DNA of 8,871 bases, taken from the NCBI GenBank assembly GCA_023245915.1, contig JAHFJK010000007.1, forward strand, positions 1-8,871, written 5' to 3'. The notes below the pieces were generated by a model. That model searched no databases and was not told where the DNA came from. It saw only the letters and a program-made list of their open reading frames with translations. A program made the translations under genes and the position numbers. Source of the stretch: Candidatus Doudnabacteria bacterium. Lineage in GTDB: Bacteria; Patescibacteriota; Doudnabacteria; UBA920. This document shows positions 1 to 6,156 of the stretch, in pieces (position 1 is the first letter of the stretch; each line of letters begins with the position of its first letter).

Positions 1-10
1 AGAACTTAAC

Positions 11-42
11 TTCAAAGGCTCAACCCCAGTTGAGCCTTTGAA
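11..42. terminator. Strong hairpin at the window edge, possible terminator
   Basis: A perfect 13-bp inverted repeat (TTCAAAGGCTCAA with its complement) encloses a 6-nt loop. On the plus strand it is followed after 8 nt by a run of seven T (51-57). On the minus strand it lies 39 nt beyond the stop of the 154-aa gene but has no clean T run. It may end that gene, or a plus-strand gene coming from the left of the window. The stem is certain; its direction is not. Confidence 0.55.
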
Positions 43-80
43 TTATAGCGTTTTTTTATTTTAACCTCAAATTAAATTGA

Positions 81-545
81 TTAAAAATCAAATTCTCTTT
101 TCGTGCTGTTTTTTATTGCTTCCTCTACTGCCTTTTTGGATTCTAAACGAAGCTTGGCCACGGTGGGCCAGTCTAGACCAAAAGCAATTCTAGTTTCAAT
201 TTTAAAACCATAAGATTTAAGCTCTTCTAAAAAAACCTTATAAGGATCCTGCACACCCTTCGGAATAGATGCTATTTTATCAAATTTGAGATCAGCTCTT
301 GCTATATTTCCTTCACGATCAACAAAAATTAATTCACCAAAATAAAACCAAGCTTGTCCAACCTTTTTTTTCAAATCTTCTGGAACTTTTTCTGCCGGAA
401 CGTCAATTTTCTTATTTAGTTTTACATAAGTGGCCGCGTCCGCGCATAGGCCCTCGTTTTCCACTCTTTCGCGAAGGCGGTCAATTTCGCCGCCTTCTTC
501 TTTACCGATTATTACCGCGGCCCCCCCCTTCTTCATTGCCTTCAA
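81..545 (-). CDS. Unrecognised soluble protein, 154 aa, with a G8 tract near the start
   Basis: I do not recognise the family. The protein is charged, rich in Lys and Glu, without membrane segment or signal peptide. The middle (about residues 60-110) looks like mixed beta and alpha structure, the last 30 residues a helix. The start is uncertain. TTG at 545 has a perfect AGGAGG only a few nt upstream, which is too close; ATG at 536 sits about 12 nt after the same AGGAGG. Between codons 4 and 9 runs a tract of eight G. With seven G the frame would join a separate upstream reading frame opening with ATG at 594, which has GGA 11 nt before it and gives about 16 further acidic residues. The tract could be a sequencing or assembly indel, a real slippage site, or simply coding. 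The right-hand neighbour is the AI-2E permease gene, about 220 bp away, with repeat hairpins between them. Confidence 0.6.
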   Translation of the reverse strand: MKAMKKGGAAVIIGKEEGGEIDRLRERVENEGLCADAATYVKLNKKIDVPAEKVPEDLKKKVGQAWFYFGELIFVDREGNIARADLKFDKIASIPKGVQDPYKVFLEELKSYGFKIETRIAFGLDWPTVAKLRLESKKAVEEAIKNSTKREFDF

Positions 546-621
546 ATCCCTCCTGATTGATTGCGTCTTTAACGTTTGGATCGATTTCGTGCATATTTTT
601 AGCTTTCCTTTAATCCCTCTT

Positions 622-665
622 GGCCCTCACCCGCCCTTCGGGCACCCTCTCCCAAAGGGAGAGGG
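622..665. repeat. GC-rich double hairpin, REP-like intergenic repeat (solo copy)
   Basis: Two hairpins lie side by side: GCCC-TTC-GGGC (633-643) and a 9-bp stem CCCTCTCCC with a 3-nt loop and GGGAGAGGG (645-665). They are preceded by CCCTCACCC (624-632). The order CCCTCACCC, small GC hairpin, CCCTCTCCC stem resembles a family of REP-like intergenic repeats that I recall from many bacterial phyla. Two simpler relatives frame the DUF559 gene at 6157-6195 and 6661-6700; this copy has no DUF559 gene next to it. The TTAATCCCTCT just to its left (610-620) also occurs at 6673-6683, inside the copy beside glyS. Confidence 0.75.
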
Positions 666-712
666 AAAAAATGAAAAGCTTTTGAGAGGAAAATTAATTT
701 TGTAACGACCTT

Positions 713-754
713 CAGAAAAATATCTTCTCCACAGGGTCGAAGGATATTTTTCTG
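713..754. repeat. AT-rich intergenic hairpin after the permease gene
   Basis: CAGAAAAATATC (713-724) pairs with GATATTTTTCTG (743-754). The stem continues inward through TTC/GAA past a one-base bulge, giving about 15 pairs around an 11-nt loop. It starts 12 nt after the AI-2E permease stop codon on the transcribed strand. It may protect or end that transcript, although there is no U run outside the stem. The rest of the 546-765 spacer holds the GC-rich repeat and nothing else I can support. Confidence 0.55.
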
Positions 755-765
755 CCCGATGAACC

Positions 766-1779
766 TTAAACCGACCTTCCCGGCCAAAATTCATTGATGG
801 TGACATTCAGCGCGCCGACTAAAGGCACTGCGATAACAATGCCTACCACACCATATAATTTAAACCCAATTAAAATCGCCAGCAAAATCATTAACGGCGA
901 ACCACCCACGGTTTTTTCCATAATTTTTGGGATCAAAATATAGCCTTCAATTTCGTGAAGTACAAAATAAAGTACCATGACCACCAAAGCCAATCCCAAA
1001 CCTCCGCCGGGCACCTGAATTAACGCGAAAAAAACCGCAGGGATAGCTGACACAATCGGGCCAATGTAGGGAACGACTTCTAAAAGACCCGCGATAACAG
1101 CCAGCACTAAAGCAAACTGAACGTGAAGCAGGCTTAAGCCGGCCCAGGTAATCAAAAACATCACTACACTTGCAATCAGCTGCCCCAAAACCCATAGCCC
1201 CATCCTTCTTTGAATTTTATGCAACAGATTGGCGGTAAAGTCATGATGCGATGGCAAAACAAATGAAGAAACAAATCTCTTCATTCCGTCCTGTTCAGCG
1301 ACAAGATAAAATGAAATTACCAACACCGCAATGGCGGCTATAAGCGTACTAAAAATGCCGAAGGTGCTGCTGACAATACTACCGCTGTCGCCGGCAAGGC
1401 CGGATAAAAACTGACCAAACAAATCGGTTGGGCTGCCTAAATTGACATAAGCTCCAAACCTCGCGTTAAAACTGTTAAAAATGTCGGGCAGGCGCACAAT
1501 TAAATTTTTGGACTGCTCCACAAATAGAGGAATGATAGAATAAAACGCAAAGCCCACCAGACCCAGGATAAAAATGTATACGGCCAAAACGCTCACGCTT
1601 CTGGGAATGCGATGGGCTTTTAAATAATCTACCAAGGGTTCCAAGGCCGAAGCTAAAATTATGGAAAGCAAAAGCAAGACCACAATTTCCCGCACCTGCC
1701 ACAAAAACACCAGCACAAGCGCGGCAAAAATTACTTTAAGGATGGCCTTTGTGGATTGTTCAAAATCTGCGTACCTCAT
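766..1779 (-). CDS. AI-2E family transporter (UPF0118 permease)
   Basis: Multi-pass inner-membrane protein of the AI-2E exporter/UPF0118 family, 337 aa, within the usual 330-370 range. Two hydrophobic helices lie near residues 12-46, one at 62-85, and one at 143-160; a family-type cluster fills 195-325. The soluble stretch at 86-140 is the usual loop. Family motifs visible are EVVPYIGP (234-241) and the EGYILIPKIM region (278-287). The family includes E. coli TqsA (AI-2 export) and sodium/proton antiporters, so the substrate here cannot be told from sequence. The ATG at 1779 has no Shine-Dalgarno; TATGCT about 11 nt upstream is a possible but weak -10. A terminator of the preceding small gene lies just upstream (1804-1829), so this gene is probably transcribed separately. 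Confidence 0.92.
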   Translation of the reverse strand: MRYADFEQSTKAILKVIFAALVLVFLWQVREIVVLLLLSIILASALEPLVDYLKAHRIPRSVSVLAVYIFILGLVGFAFYSIIPLFVEQSKNLIVRLPDIFNSFNARFGAYVNLGSPTDLFGQFLSGLAGDSGSIVSSTFGIFSTLIAAIAVLVISFYLVAEQDGMKRFVSSFVLPSHHDFTANLLHKIQRRMGLWVLGQLIASVVMFLITWAGLSLLHVQFALVLAVIAGLLEVVPYIGPIVSAIPAVFFALIQVPGGGLGLALVVMVLYFVLHEIEGYILIPKIMEKTVGGSPLMILLAILIGFKLYGVVGIVIAVPLVGALNVTINEFWPGRSV

Positions 1780-1803
1780 AAAAAAATATTAGCATAGATA
1801 AAA

Positions 1804-1829
1804 CAAAAAATCCAGCTATGGGGCTGGAT
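1804..1829 (-). terminator. Intrinsic terminator overlapping the stop of the 75-aa gene
   Basis: On the minus strand ATCCAGC, the loop CCCATA and GCTGGAT form a perfect 7-bp stem followed by six T. The gene's last codons and its TAG stop lie inside the hairpin, so a terminating ribosome would cover the stem. This is the first clear minus-strand terminator after the M24-to-nfo gene run. The same ATCCAGC/GCTGGAT outer stem recurs in the inverted repeat at 2233-2324. Confidence 0.8.
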
Positions 1830-2043
1830 CTTGTTTGGATTGAGATTTTAACATTTCCACTGCTTTGTTATAATCTTCGTCCAAGTCCATGAGAGCTTCA
1901 AGACAGTAGGCTTTGATTTGCTCGCGTAAAAAATCAGTAAGACCCTCTGACTGCAAATCTCTAATTAGAATTCCTTTTATTGTTGCGTCCAAGTCAGACT
2001 TTTGTATTAAATCGATAATTTTTTGAATTTTGTCGTCCGCCAT
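1816..2043 (-). CDS. Unrecognised small helical protein, 75 aa
   Basis: Start taken as ATG at 2043 (MADDKIQ...), not the TTG at 2058, because the upstream 56-aa gene ends only 4 nt before this ATG and the TTG would overlap it. The product is acidic and almost entirely helical: one helix over residues 3-15, another over about 20-45, and a third over 50-66, followed by a polar tail. There are no Cys, membrane or signal features. The pattern of short amphipathic helices is typical of small uncharacterised proteins in reduced bacterial genomes. It is probably translated by coupling from the 56-aa gene. Its function cannot be read from the sequence. Confidence 0.65.
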   Translation of the reverse strand: MADDKIQKIIDLIQKSDLDATIKGILIRDLQSEGLTDFLREQIKAYCLEALMDLDEDYNKAVEMLKSQSKQDPAP

Positions 2044-2047
2044 GAAA

Positions 2048-2218
2048 TTACTTTTCAACTTGATTTATCAATTCTTCAATAGGTGAAGCAACTTCCTGTC
2101 TCATTCGGCCCAAATTTACCCCGGGTCCCACGCGCCTTGAAAAGCTATTTCCTAACCGGCGCTTCCTGATCTCATTTTCTCGCATATTAAATTGCTCTGT
2201 GTTTTCGGCTTTGTTCAT
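2048..2218 (-). CDS. Unrecognised small basic protein, 56 aa
   Basis: ATG at 2218 follows a good Shine-Dalgarno (AAGGA, about 6 nt spacing). The frame runs 56 codons to TAA and stops 4 nt before the ATG of the 75-aa gene, which supports both as real and co-translated. An N-terminal polar part (residues 1-15) is followed by a strongly basic segment (IRKRRLGNSFSRR, about 17-29), a Gly/Pro linker, and a C-terminal helix (about 38-55). The basic patch could bind nucleic acid, but that is a guess. I do not recognise the family. Directly upstream lies the 15-bp inverted repeat at 2233-2324, whose last arm ends a few bases before the Shine-Dalgarno. Confidence 0.6.
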   Translation of the reverse strand: MNKAENTEQFNMRENEIRKRRLGNSFSRRVGPGVNLGRMRQEVASPIEELINQVEK

Positions 2219-2232
2219 AATTTTTCCTTTTT

Positions 2233-2324
2233 ATCCAGCACCTTCCTAAATTTTGTTAAAACTTCAGATAAATGCTGCGTTTAGTTTTTTATTTCTTGCA
2301 ACCTCCAGCAGGAAGGTGCTGGAT
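2233..2324. repeat. 92-bp element with 15-bp perfect inverted ends
   Basis: ATCCAGCACCTTCCT (2233-2247) and AGGAAGGTGCTGGAT (2310-2324) are perfect complements around 62 AT-rich bases. One end touches the nfo stop codon exactly; the other ends 4 nt before the Shine-Dalgarno of the 56-aa gene. On the minus strand the first arm can also pair locally (CCAGCA, loop CCTTCC, TGCTGG), so two alternative folds compete. This may be a short mobile palindrome or an RNA structure separating nfo from the genes behind it. No clear target duplication is seen. Confidence 0.7.
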
Positions 2325-3218
2325 TTATTTCTTAATTTGATCGCGGAGATCTTTTAAGATTTTAATATCTGCTTTCACTTTATCATGCTCGGTTTCTAAA
2401 ATCAAGACAAACTCCCCCTGCCCTTTCTTTTGAAAAAAGGGGGTGCTCGCTAGGTATTGCAAAAAGGCCTTAAAGCCCTCCTTACCAACCTTGCCTTCGC
2501 CAATGTGGTCGTGGCGGTCTTTGCGTGCGCCGAGTTCAGGTTTAGAGTCATTAACATGGGACATTTTTAACCATTTAAGTCCAATAACTTTGTCAAACTT
2601 TTTAAAAGTTGATTTTACTGTATCCAAAGTGCGCAGGTCGTAGCCGGAAGCAAATGCGTGTTGGGTATCAAAACAAATGCCGCCAAAAGTTTTAAATTTA
2701 ACCAACGGCTCCATAAGCTCGGCCAGCTCTTCAAAGGTGCCGCCAATCACCTGACCTGCGCCCGCCGCAATCTCCATTAAAAATTGGGTGCTTCCTTCAT
2801 AGCCGGTTAAAATTTTTACCAAACCTTTTTTTGCCTGCTCAAAAGCCTTTTCATGTCCAAGGTCTTTGGCCGAGCCCAAATGCGTCATGACAAACTTTGC
2901 CCCAAGCAAACTGCCTCTTTCCAGTTCCTCACGGACGACGGCTGATGAACCATGATAAATCCGCGAATTGGTCGACCCGAAGTTTATATAATAAGGACAG
3001 TGGATAACGAATGAACTATCACTATGACGATAACTATAACCATAACGAACCATTTCTGATTGAAATTGCGCGATAATATCCGGAGTCAATTTTGCCGCCG
3101 GTCCACCGCGGGGCGAGCGCGAAAAAATCTGAAAAGTTTCGCAACCCAAATCCGCCGCGTTTTTCGGGGCGTTAAATACTCCTCCGCCAATGCTGACATG
3201 GCAACCTATTTTAAGCAT
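2325..3218 (-). CDS. nfo: Endonuclease IV (apurinic/apyrimidinic endonuclease)
   Basis: Cuts DNA 5' of abasic sites in base excision repair; cytoplasmic, three-metal (zinc) TIM barrel. The 297-aa length fits the AP endonuclease 2/EndoIV family. All nine metal ligands are present in order: H73, H113, E149, D184, H187 (the FDTQHAFASGYD motif), H221 (SHVNDS), D234 and H236 (DRHDHIGEG), and E275 (ILETE). The N-terminus IGCHVSIGGG is the family signature. Residues 58-69 (GYSYRHSDSS) look like a small insertion before the first metal histidine, with a Tyr/Ser-rich repetitive codon pattern. ATG at 3218 overlaps the VOC gene end by 8 nt (ATGCTTAA) and has AGG about 8 nt upstream, so translation is probably coupled. 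Confidence 0.96.
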   Translation of the reverse strand: MLKIGCHVSIGGGVFNAPKNAADLGCETFQIFSRSPRGGPAAKLTPDIIAQFQSEMVRYGYSYRHSDSSFVIHCPYYINFGSTNSRIYHGSSAVVREELERGSLLGAKFVMTHLGSAKDLGHEKAFEQAKKGLVKILTGYEGSTQFLMEIAAGAGQVIGGTFEELAELMEPLVKFKTFGGICFDTQHAFASGYDLRTLDTVKSTFKKFDKVIGLKWLKMSHVNDSKPELGARKDRHDHIGEGKVGKEGFKAFLQYLASTPFFQKKGQGEFVLILETEHDKVKADIKILKDLRDQIKK

Positions 3219-3630
3219 TTCGTTCGCCTAAATCTTGATAAATTCTTAATAAATACCCGTCGGGATCCAAAACTCCGAACTGCTTATTGCCTGATTCTGT
3301 CTTACCATGTTTATACCACTTTTCTTCCATAGGAATAAAAATAGAAAAATTATTTTTCAATAACTTCCTAAAAATCGCGTCGGCATCATCAACTTCGATT
3401 CGTAAGTTTATGCCCCGTCCTAACGGATACTGCAATTCTCCATTTATCCAATTATGCCATCTGCCGTTTATTTTCTCGAGCATAACTTCGGCATTCAGCC
3501 TTTGCAGATGAACGAAATCTTCCTCTGCCGCGCCTACTTTTATTTTAAAGTCAAGTATCTCGACATAAAATGAAAGGCTTTTATTTAAATTTCCTACTAA
3601 AAGCTCCGGCACCAAACCAATAGTTTTCAT
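3211..3630 (-). CDS. VOC family protein (glyoxalase/bleomycin-resistance/dioxygenase fold)
   Basis: 139 aa, one VOC domain made of two beta-alpha-beta-beta-beta halves. Signature parts visible are the N-terminal LLVGNLNKSLSFYVEILDF, typical of the bleomycin-resistance-like branch, and the C-terminal VLDPDGYLLRIYQ, matching the usual DPDG-x-LLRF strand. The usual His/Glu metal ligands of glyoxalase I are not obvious, so this is more likely a binding protein of the bleomycin-resistance type than a lyase; the substrate is unknown. The ATG lies 3 nt after the M16 stop, without a convincing Shine-Dalgarno, and the gene end overlaps nfo by 8 nt. It is clearly part of a tight M16-VOC-nfo group. Confidence 0.88.
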   Translation of the reverse strand: MKTIGLVPELLVGNLNKSLSFYVEILDFKIKVGAAEEDFVHLQRLNAEVMLEKINGRWHNWINGELQYPLGRGINLRIEVDDADAIFRKLLKNNFSIFIPMEEKWYKHGKTESGNKQFGVLDPDGYLLRIYQDLGERNA

Positions 3631-3633
3631 AAA

Positions 3634-4905
3634 TTAAAATCTTTCTAAACTTTTCTTAAACAGCTTATCATTTTTATACGGCCCAATTACGGCCAAAGTC
3701 ATTTTTTTGCTTTGGAACAAATCGCGAGCAACTTTTTGCACATCCAAAGCACTTACCGCTTCAATCTTTTTTAAAACCTCATCCGGGGTTTCTATTTTGG
3801 TATAAAACGCCTCGCGTTCCAAAAACCAATCCAACCTTACCTGATTGTCTTCCATGGCCAACGCCGTCCTGCCTTTTATGTATTCCTTGGCTTTGCGCAA
3901 TTCCTGCTCCAGCACAGTTTCGTCTTTAATTTTCTTAAGCTCGCTTAAAATTACTTCTAAAGCCTCTCCAATTTTGTCCACCTTTACCCCGCTGCCAATG
4001 TTAAATACGCCGGTGTCCTGGTAAGGCGAGCCGCTGGCCCGAACATAGTAAGCCAATCCGCGCTTCTCTCTGACTTCTGTAAACAGCCGCGACGACATTC
4101 CGCCACCCAAGATAGCGGACAAAGCAGCCTGCGCCGCGTTGCGTTTGTCAGCATAAGCAAAACCCTTAAAACCCAATGACATATGCGCCTGCTCGGTTTC
4201 CTTAAATTTTACTTTCATCCTTGACGCGTTTTGTTTGTCTGTCGATTTTTCCCAGCCATAAAATCTTTTTTTGGGATATTTGGACCAGCGCGAAAAAATT
4301 AACTCCCGCAATTTTTTAGCCTCATACTTTCCGGAAATCCCCAAAATTATATTGGGAGTTTGATAGTGGCGATTTATGTAGTCTAAAAACATTTCGCGTG
4401 TAAATTTGGTAACTGTTTGTTTGCTGCCGGCAATGTCGCGGCCCAAAGCGTCTTTGGGCCACATAGACTGCTCTAAAACATTTTCTATTTCATACATGGG
4501 CGCGTCTTTGTACATATTTATTTCTTCTACGATCACCCCTTTTTCCCTTTCCAATTCCGGTTCGTCCAGAAGCGGGTGCTGCATCATGTCTGTTAAGACG
4601 TCGAAGATAATAGGCAAGTGCTGCCATGCGGCTTTAATATAGTACTGGGTGTGCTCTTTGCCGGTATTGGCATTCATTTCCCCGCCAATGCTGTCAATTA
4701 GCGATGATATTGCGGCGGCAGTGGGATATTTTTTTGTTCCCTTGAACAAAAAATGCTCCAAAAAATGCGAAATGCCGTTTTCTTTTTCGCTTTCAGACCT
4801 TGAGCCGGTTTTGACAAAAAAATCCACCACCACACTTTCCGCGTCATGGCTGGGAACTTCTATTACGGTTAAACCGTTGGAGAGGATTTTTTTAGAATAT
4901 TTCAT
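3634..4905 (-). CDS. M16 family zinc metallopeptidase (pitrilysin/processing peptidase type)
   Basis: 423 aa, the normal size of the two-domain M16B (mitochondrial processing peptidase-like, PqqL/YmxG-like) bacterial proteins. The inverted zinc motif HFLEH sits at residues 47-51, with the third ligand Glu about 76 residues on (E128 in VIVEEI), all as the active family requires. The C-terminal half has the Gly-rich LGGGMSSRLF (266-275) and REKRGLAYYV (279-288), whose Arg/Tyr pair contacts substrate. There is no signal peptide, so a cytoplasmic role in peptide breakdown or precursor processing is likely. The start at ATG 4905 has no Shine-Dalgarno and lies in a small palindrome (ATGAATAA/TTATTCAT). 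The upstream gap holds a heptamer-built repeat; downstream the VOC gene begins after 3 nt. Confidence 0.95.
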   Translation of the reverse strand: MKYSKKILSNGLTVIEVPSHDAESVVVDFFVKTGSRSESEKENGISHFLEHFLFKGTKKYPTAAAISSLIDSIGGEMNANTGKEHTQYYIKAAWQHLPIIFDVLTDMMQHPLLDEPELEREKGVIVEEINMYKDAPMYEIENVLEQSMWPKDALGRDIAGSKQTVTKFTREMFLDYINRHYQTPNIILGISGKYEAKKLRELIFSRWSKYPKKRFYGWEKSTDKQNASRMKVKFKETEQAHMSLGFKGFAYADKRNAAQAALSAILGGGMSSRLFTEVREKRGLAYYVRASGSPYQDTGVFNIGSGVKVDKIGEALEVILSELKKIKDETVLEQELRKAKEYIKGRTALAMEDNQVRLDWFLEREAFYTKIETPDEVLKKIEAVSALDVQKVARDLFQSKKMTLAVIGPYKNDKLFKKSLERF

Positions 4906-4920
4906 GAATAATTTTATTCA

Positions 4921-4996
4921 TCCACTAATTCACGAATCTTCACTAACTTCACGAATAGGTATTAGTGGTATTCGTGTTTATTAGTGTATTAGTGGA
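4921..4996. repeat. Palindromic array of ATTAGTG/ATTCGTG heptamers
   Basis: The 76 bp consist almost wholly of one heptamer and its one-base variant. Four copies point one way (CACTAAT 4923, CACGAAT 4931, CACTAAC 4941, CACGAAT 4950) and four the other (ATTAGTG 4961, ATTCGTG 4970, ATTAGTG 4980, ATTAGTG 4988). The outer ends TCCACTAAT and ATTAGTGGA are perfect complements, so the whole can fold into one long imperfect hairpin. It fills the M24-M16 gap and stops 3 nt before the complement of the M24 stop codon. It probably belongs to an interspersed repeat family of this genome. Confidence 0.75.
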
Positions 4997-4999
4997 TAA

Positions 5000-6145
5000 T
5001 TAAATTATATTCTCGGTTAGTTTTGTAGAAACATTAATGAATTTTTTAACTTTTCCACCCTCCAAATATACCAAATCTTCAATCCTAATGCCACCGACTT
5101 TGGGAATATAAACGCCAGGCTCAATACTAAAGATCATCCCGTCTTGTAAAATATCCTTTGATGCCGGCGAAAGGTTGGGCAACTCATGAATTTCCAGGCC
5201 TGTGCCGTGGCCTAAGGAGTGGATGAAATATTTGTCCAGATGTTTTTCTTTTAAAATGTCAACGGATTTTTGGTAAACTTGGTTACCTGTAATGCCATTG
5301 CGAGCGGAGCGAAGCAATCTATTTCCAGCATTAGATTGCTTTGTCGGATGCACTCCTCGCAATGACACAAAAAAAATAGACTCATTATAAGCCTTCTCCA
5401 CCTGATTATAAGCCTCCGCCAACCTTTTTGGAGCCTTTTTCAAAAATACAGTCCTGGTAAAATCACTGCAATAATTTTTGTACTTAAAACCAAAATCTAA
5501 AATTATCGACTCCCCTGCTTTTAAACGCTTTGATGAAGGCACATGATGCGGCACCGCGGCATTGGCTCCAGACGCGACAATGGCGGGAAAAGCAAGCTCG
5601 CTCGCGCCCATTCTTAACCCAGCCGATTCTATAAACTTAGCCAATCCGATTTCCGTGTTTATCCGTCCCCTATCCGTGTTCTTCAGTTCGGTTTTTACCA
5701 TCCTAAAAACTTTTTCTACAATCTGCATCGACCTTCTGACATTCGCAATCTCTGCCGGCTCTTTTATTACCCGCTGATGATCAACCGGGTCATGCTTGAT
5801 TGTAACCTTGAGCCTTAATTTAGGATTTTTGAATTTAATATATTTTACTTCCGCGTAAGTAAACTCCCCAAAAACTTCCAAAGTTTCGCTTCGACGAATG
5901 TATTTTCCAACATTTTTTAGAAAGTCAGAATGTAGGCCTTCGATTCTTTCCAATCCATCTCCCAAAAAAACAACTGATTTTCTTCCGCGTTTTTCCGCCT
6001 TAGATTCCGCGTGCTTCCGCGGCTTCACCAACAAGTACCCATGCAAAAAACTCCTTTCCAATAAGTAAAGGAGGTTTTCTTTTTTCTTGATGAGAATCGG
6101 ATTATTTAATACAGACTGAAGATATTTTACACGTTTTAAATTCAT
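5000..6145 (-). CDS. M24 metallopeptidase, Xaa-Pro aminopeptidase type, with an in-frame repeat insertion
   Basis: Cytoplasmic two-metal aminopeptidase/dipeptidase of the pita-bread fold, acting on X-Pro peptides. Residues 1-130 form a creatinase-type N-terminal domain; the catalytic domain runs from about 133 to 370. All five metal ligands are visible: D217 (ILDFG), D228 (SDFTRT), H313 (GHGTGLEIHE), E342 (SIEPGVYI) and E356 (GIRIED). The substrate-site HH at 200-201 is also present. Residues about 261-284 (SLRGVHPTKQ... to ...RSARNG) are not family sequence; they translate a palindromic DNA repeat, so the protein is about 23 residues longer than expected there. The catalytic residues are intact, so I expect activity. 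A GA-rich Shine-Dalgarno-like stretch upstream comes from the hairpin at 6157-6180, about 12 nt before the ATG. A terminator-shaped hairpin lies over codons 21-34. Confidence 0.93.
   Translation of the reverse strand: MNLKRVKYLQSVLNNPILIKKKENLLYLLERSFLHGYLLVKPRKHAESKAEKRGRKSVVFLGDGLERIEGLHSDFLKNVGKYIRRSETLEVFGEFTYAEVKYIKFKNPKLRLKVTIKHDPVDHQRVIKEPAEIANVRRSMQIVEKVFRMVKTELKNTDRGRINTEIGLAKFIESAGLRMGASELAFPAIVASGANAAVPHHVPSSKRLKAGESIILDFGFKYKNYCSDFTRTVFLKKAPKRLAEAYNQVEKAYNESIFFVSLRGVHPTKQSNAGNRLLRSARNGITGNQVYQKSVDILKEKHLDKYFIHSLGHGTGLEIHELPNLSPASKDILQDGMIFSIEPGVYIPKVGGIRIEDLVYLEGGKVKKFINVSTKLTENII
5296..5364. repeat. 69-bp palindromic repeat inserted in frame in the M24 gene
   Basis: Outer arms CATTGCGAG (5296-5304) and CTCGCAATG (5356-5364) and inner arms AAGCAATCTA (5312-5321) and TAGATTGCTT (5332-5341) are perfect complements, giving a nested cruciform-like fold. 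The outer stem extends to about 12 pairs if a G-U pair is allowed. The wording CATTGCGAG...GAAGCAATC resembles a widespread intergenic repeat seen in several bacterial phyla, as I recall it. At 69 bp it equals 23 codons and contains no stop in the M24 frame, so the gene is lengthened, not broken. No clear target duplication can be seen. Confidence 0.85.
6045..6085. other. Terminator-shaped hairpin inside the M24 coding region
   Basis: CTCCTTT (6051-6057), a 9-nt loop and AAAGGAG (6067-6073) form a perfect stem. It is flanked by six A on the left (6045-6050) and a T-rich run on the right (6074-6085), so on either strand it looks like an intrinsic terminator. In the sense direction the stem is followed by six T, over codons about 21-34 of the M24 gene. 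The coding context (KENLLYLLERSFLHG) matches the family, so it may be chance; alternatively it could attenuate the gene early or stop antisense transcripts. Confidence 0.4.
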
Positions 6146-6156
6146 AGCAATTTTTC

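Noticed and set aside
430..705. Plus-strand frames opposite the 154-aa gene and its upstream spacer
   Set aside because: Low-complexity Pro/Ser/Arg/Leu composition typical of a shadow frame; no Shine-Dalgarno and no neighbours on that strand.
599..787. 62-codon minus-strand frame running over the permease end and the GC-rich hairpin
   Set aside because: Its product is the translated repeat (PLPLGEGARRAGEGQEG) and overlaps the end of the permease gene; no ribosome site or family resemblance.
2044..2058. TTG start adding five residues to the 75-aa protein
   Set aside because: It would overlap the 56-aa gene, while the ATG at 2043 lies 4 nt after that gene's stop as expected for coupling.
4921..4996. 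CRISPR-like array
   Set aside because: Units are 7 bp, in both directions and without unique spacers; no cas gene in the window.
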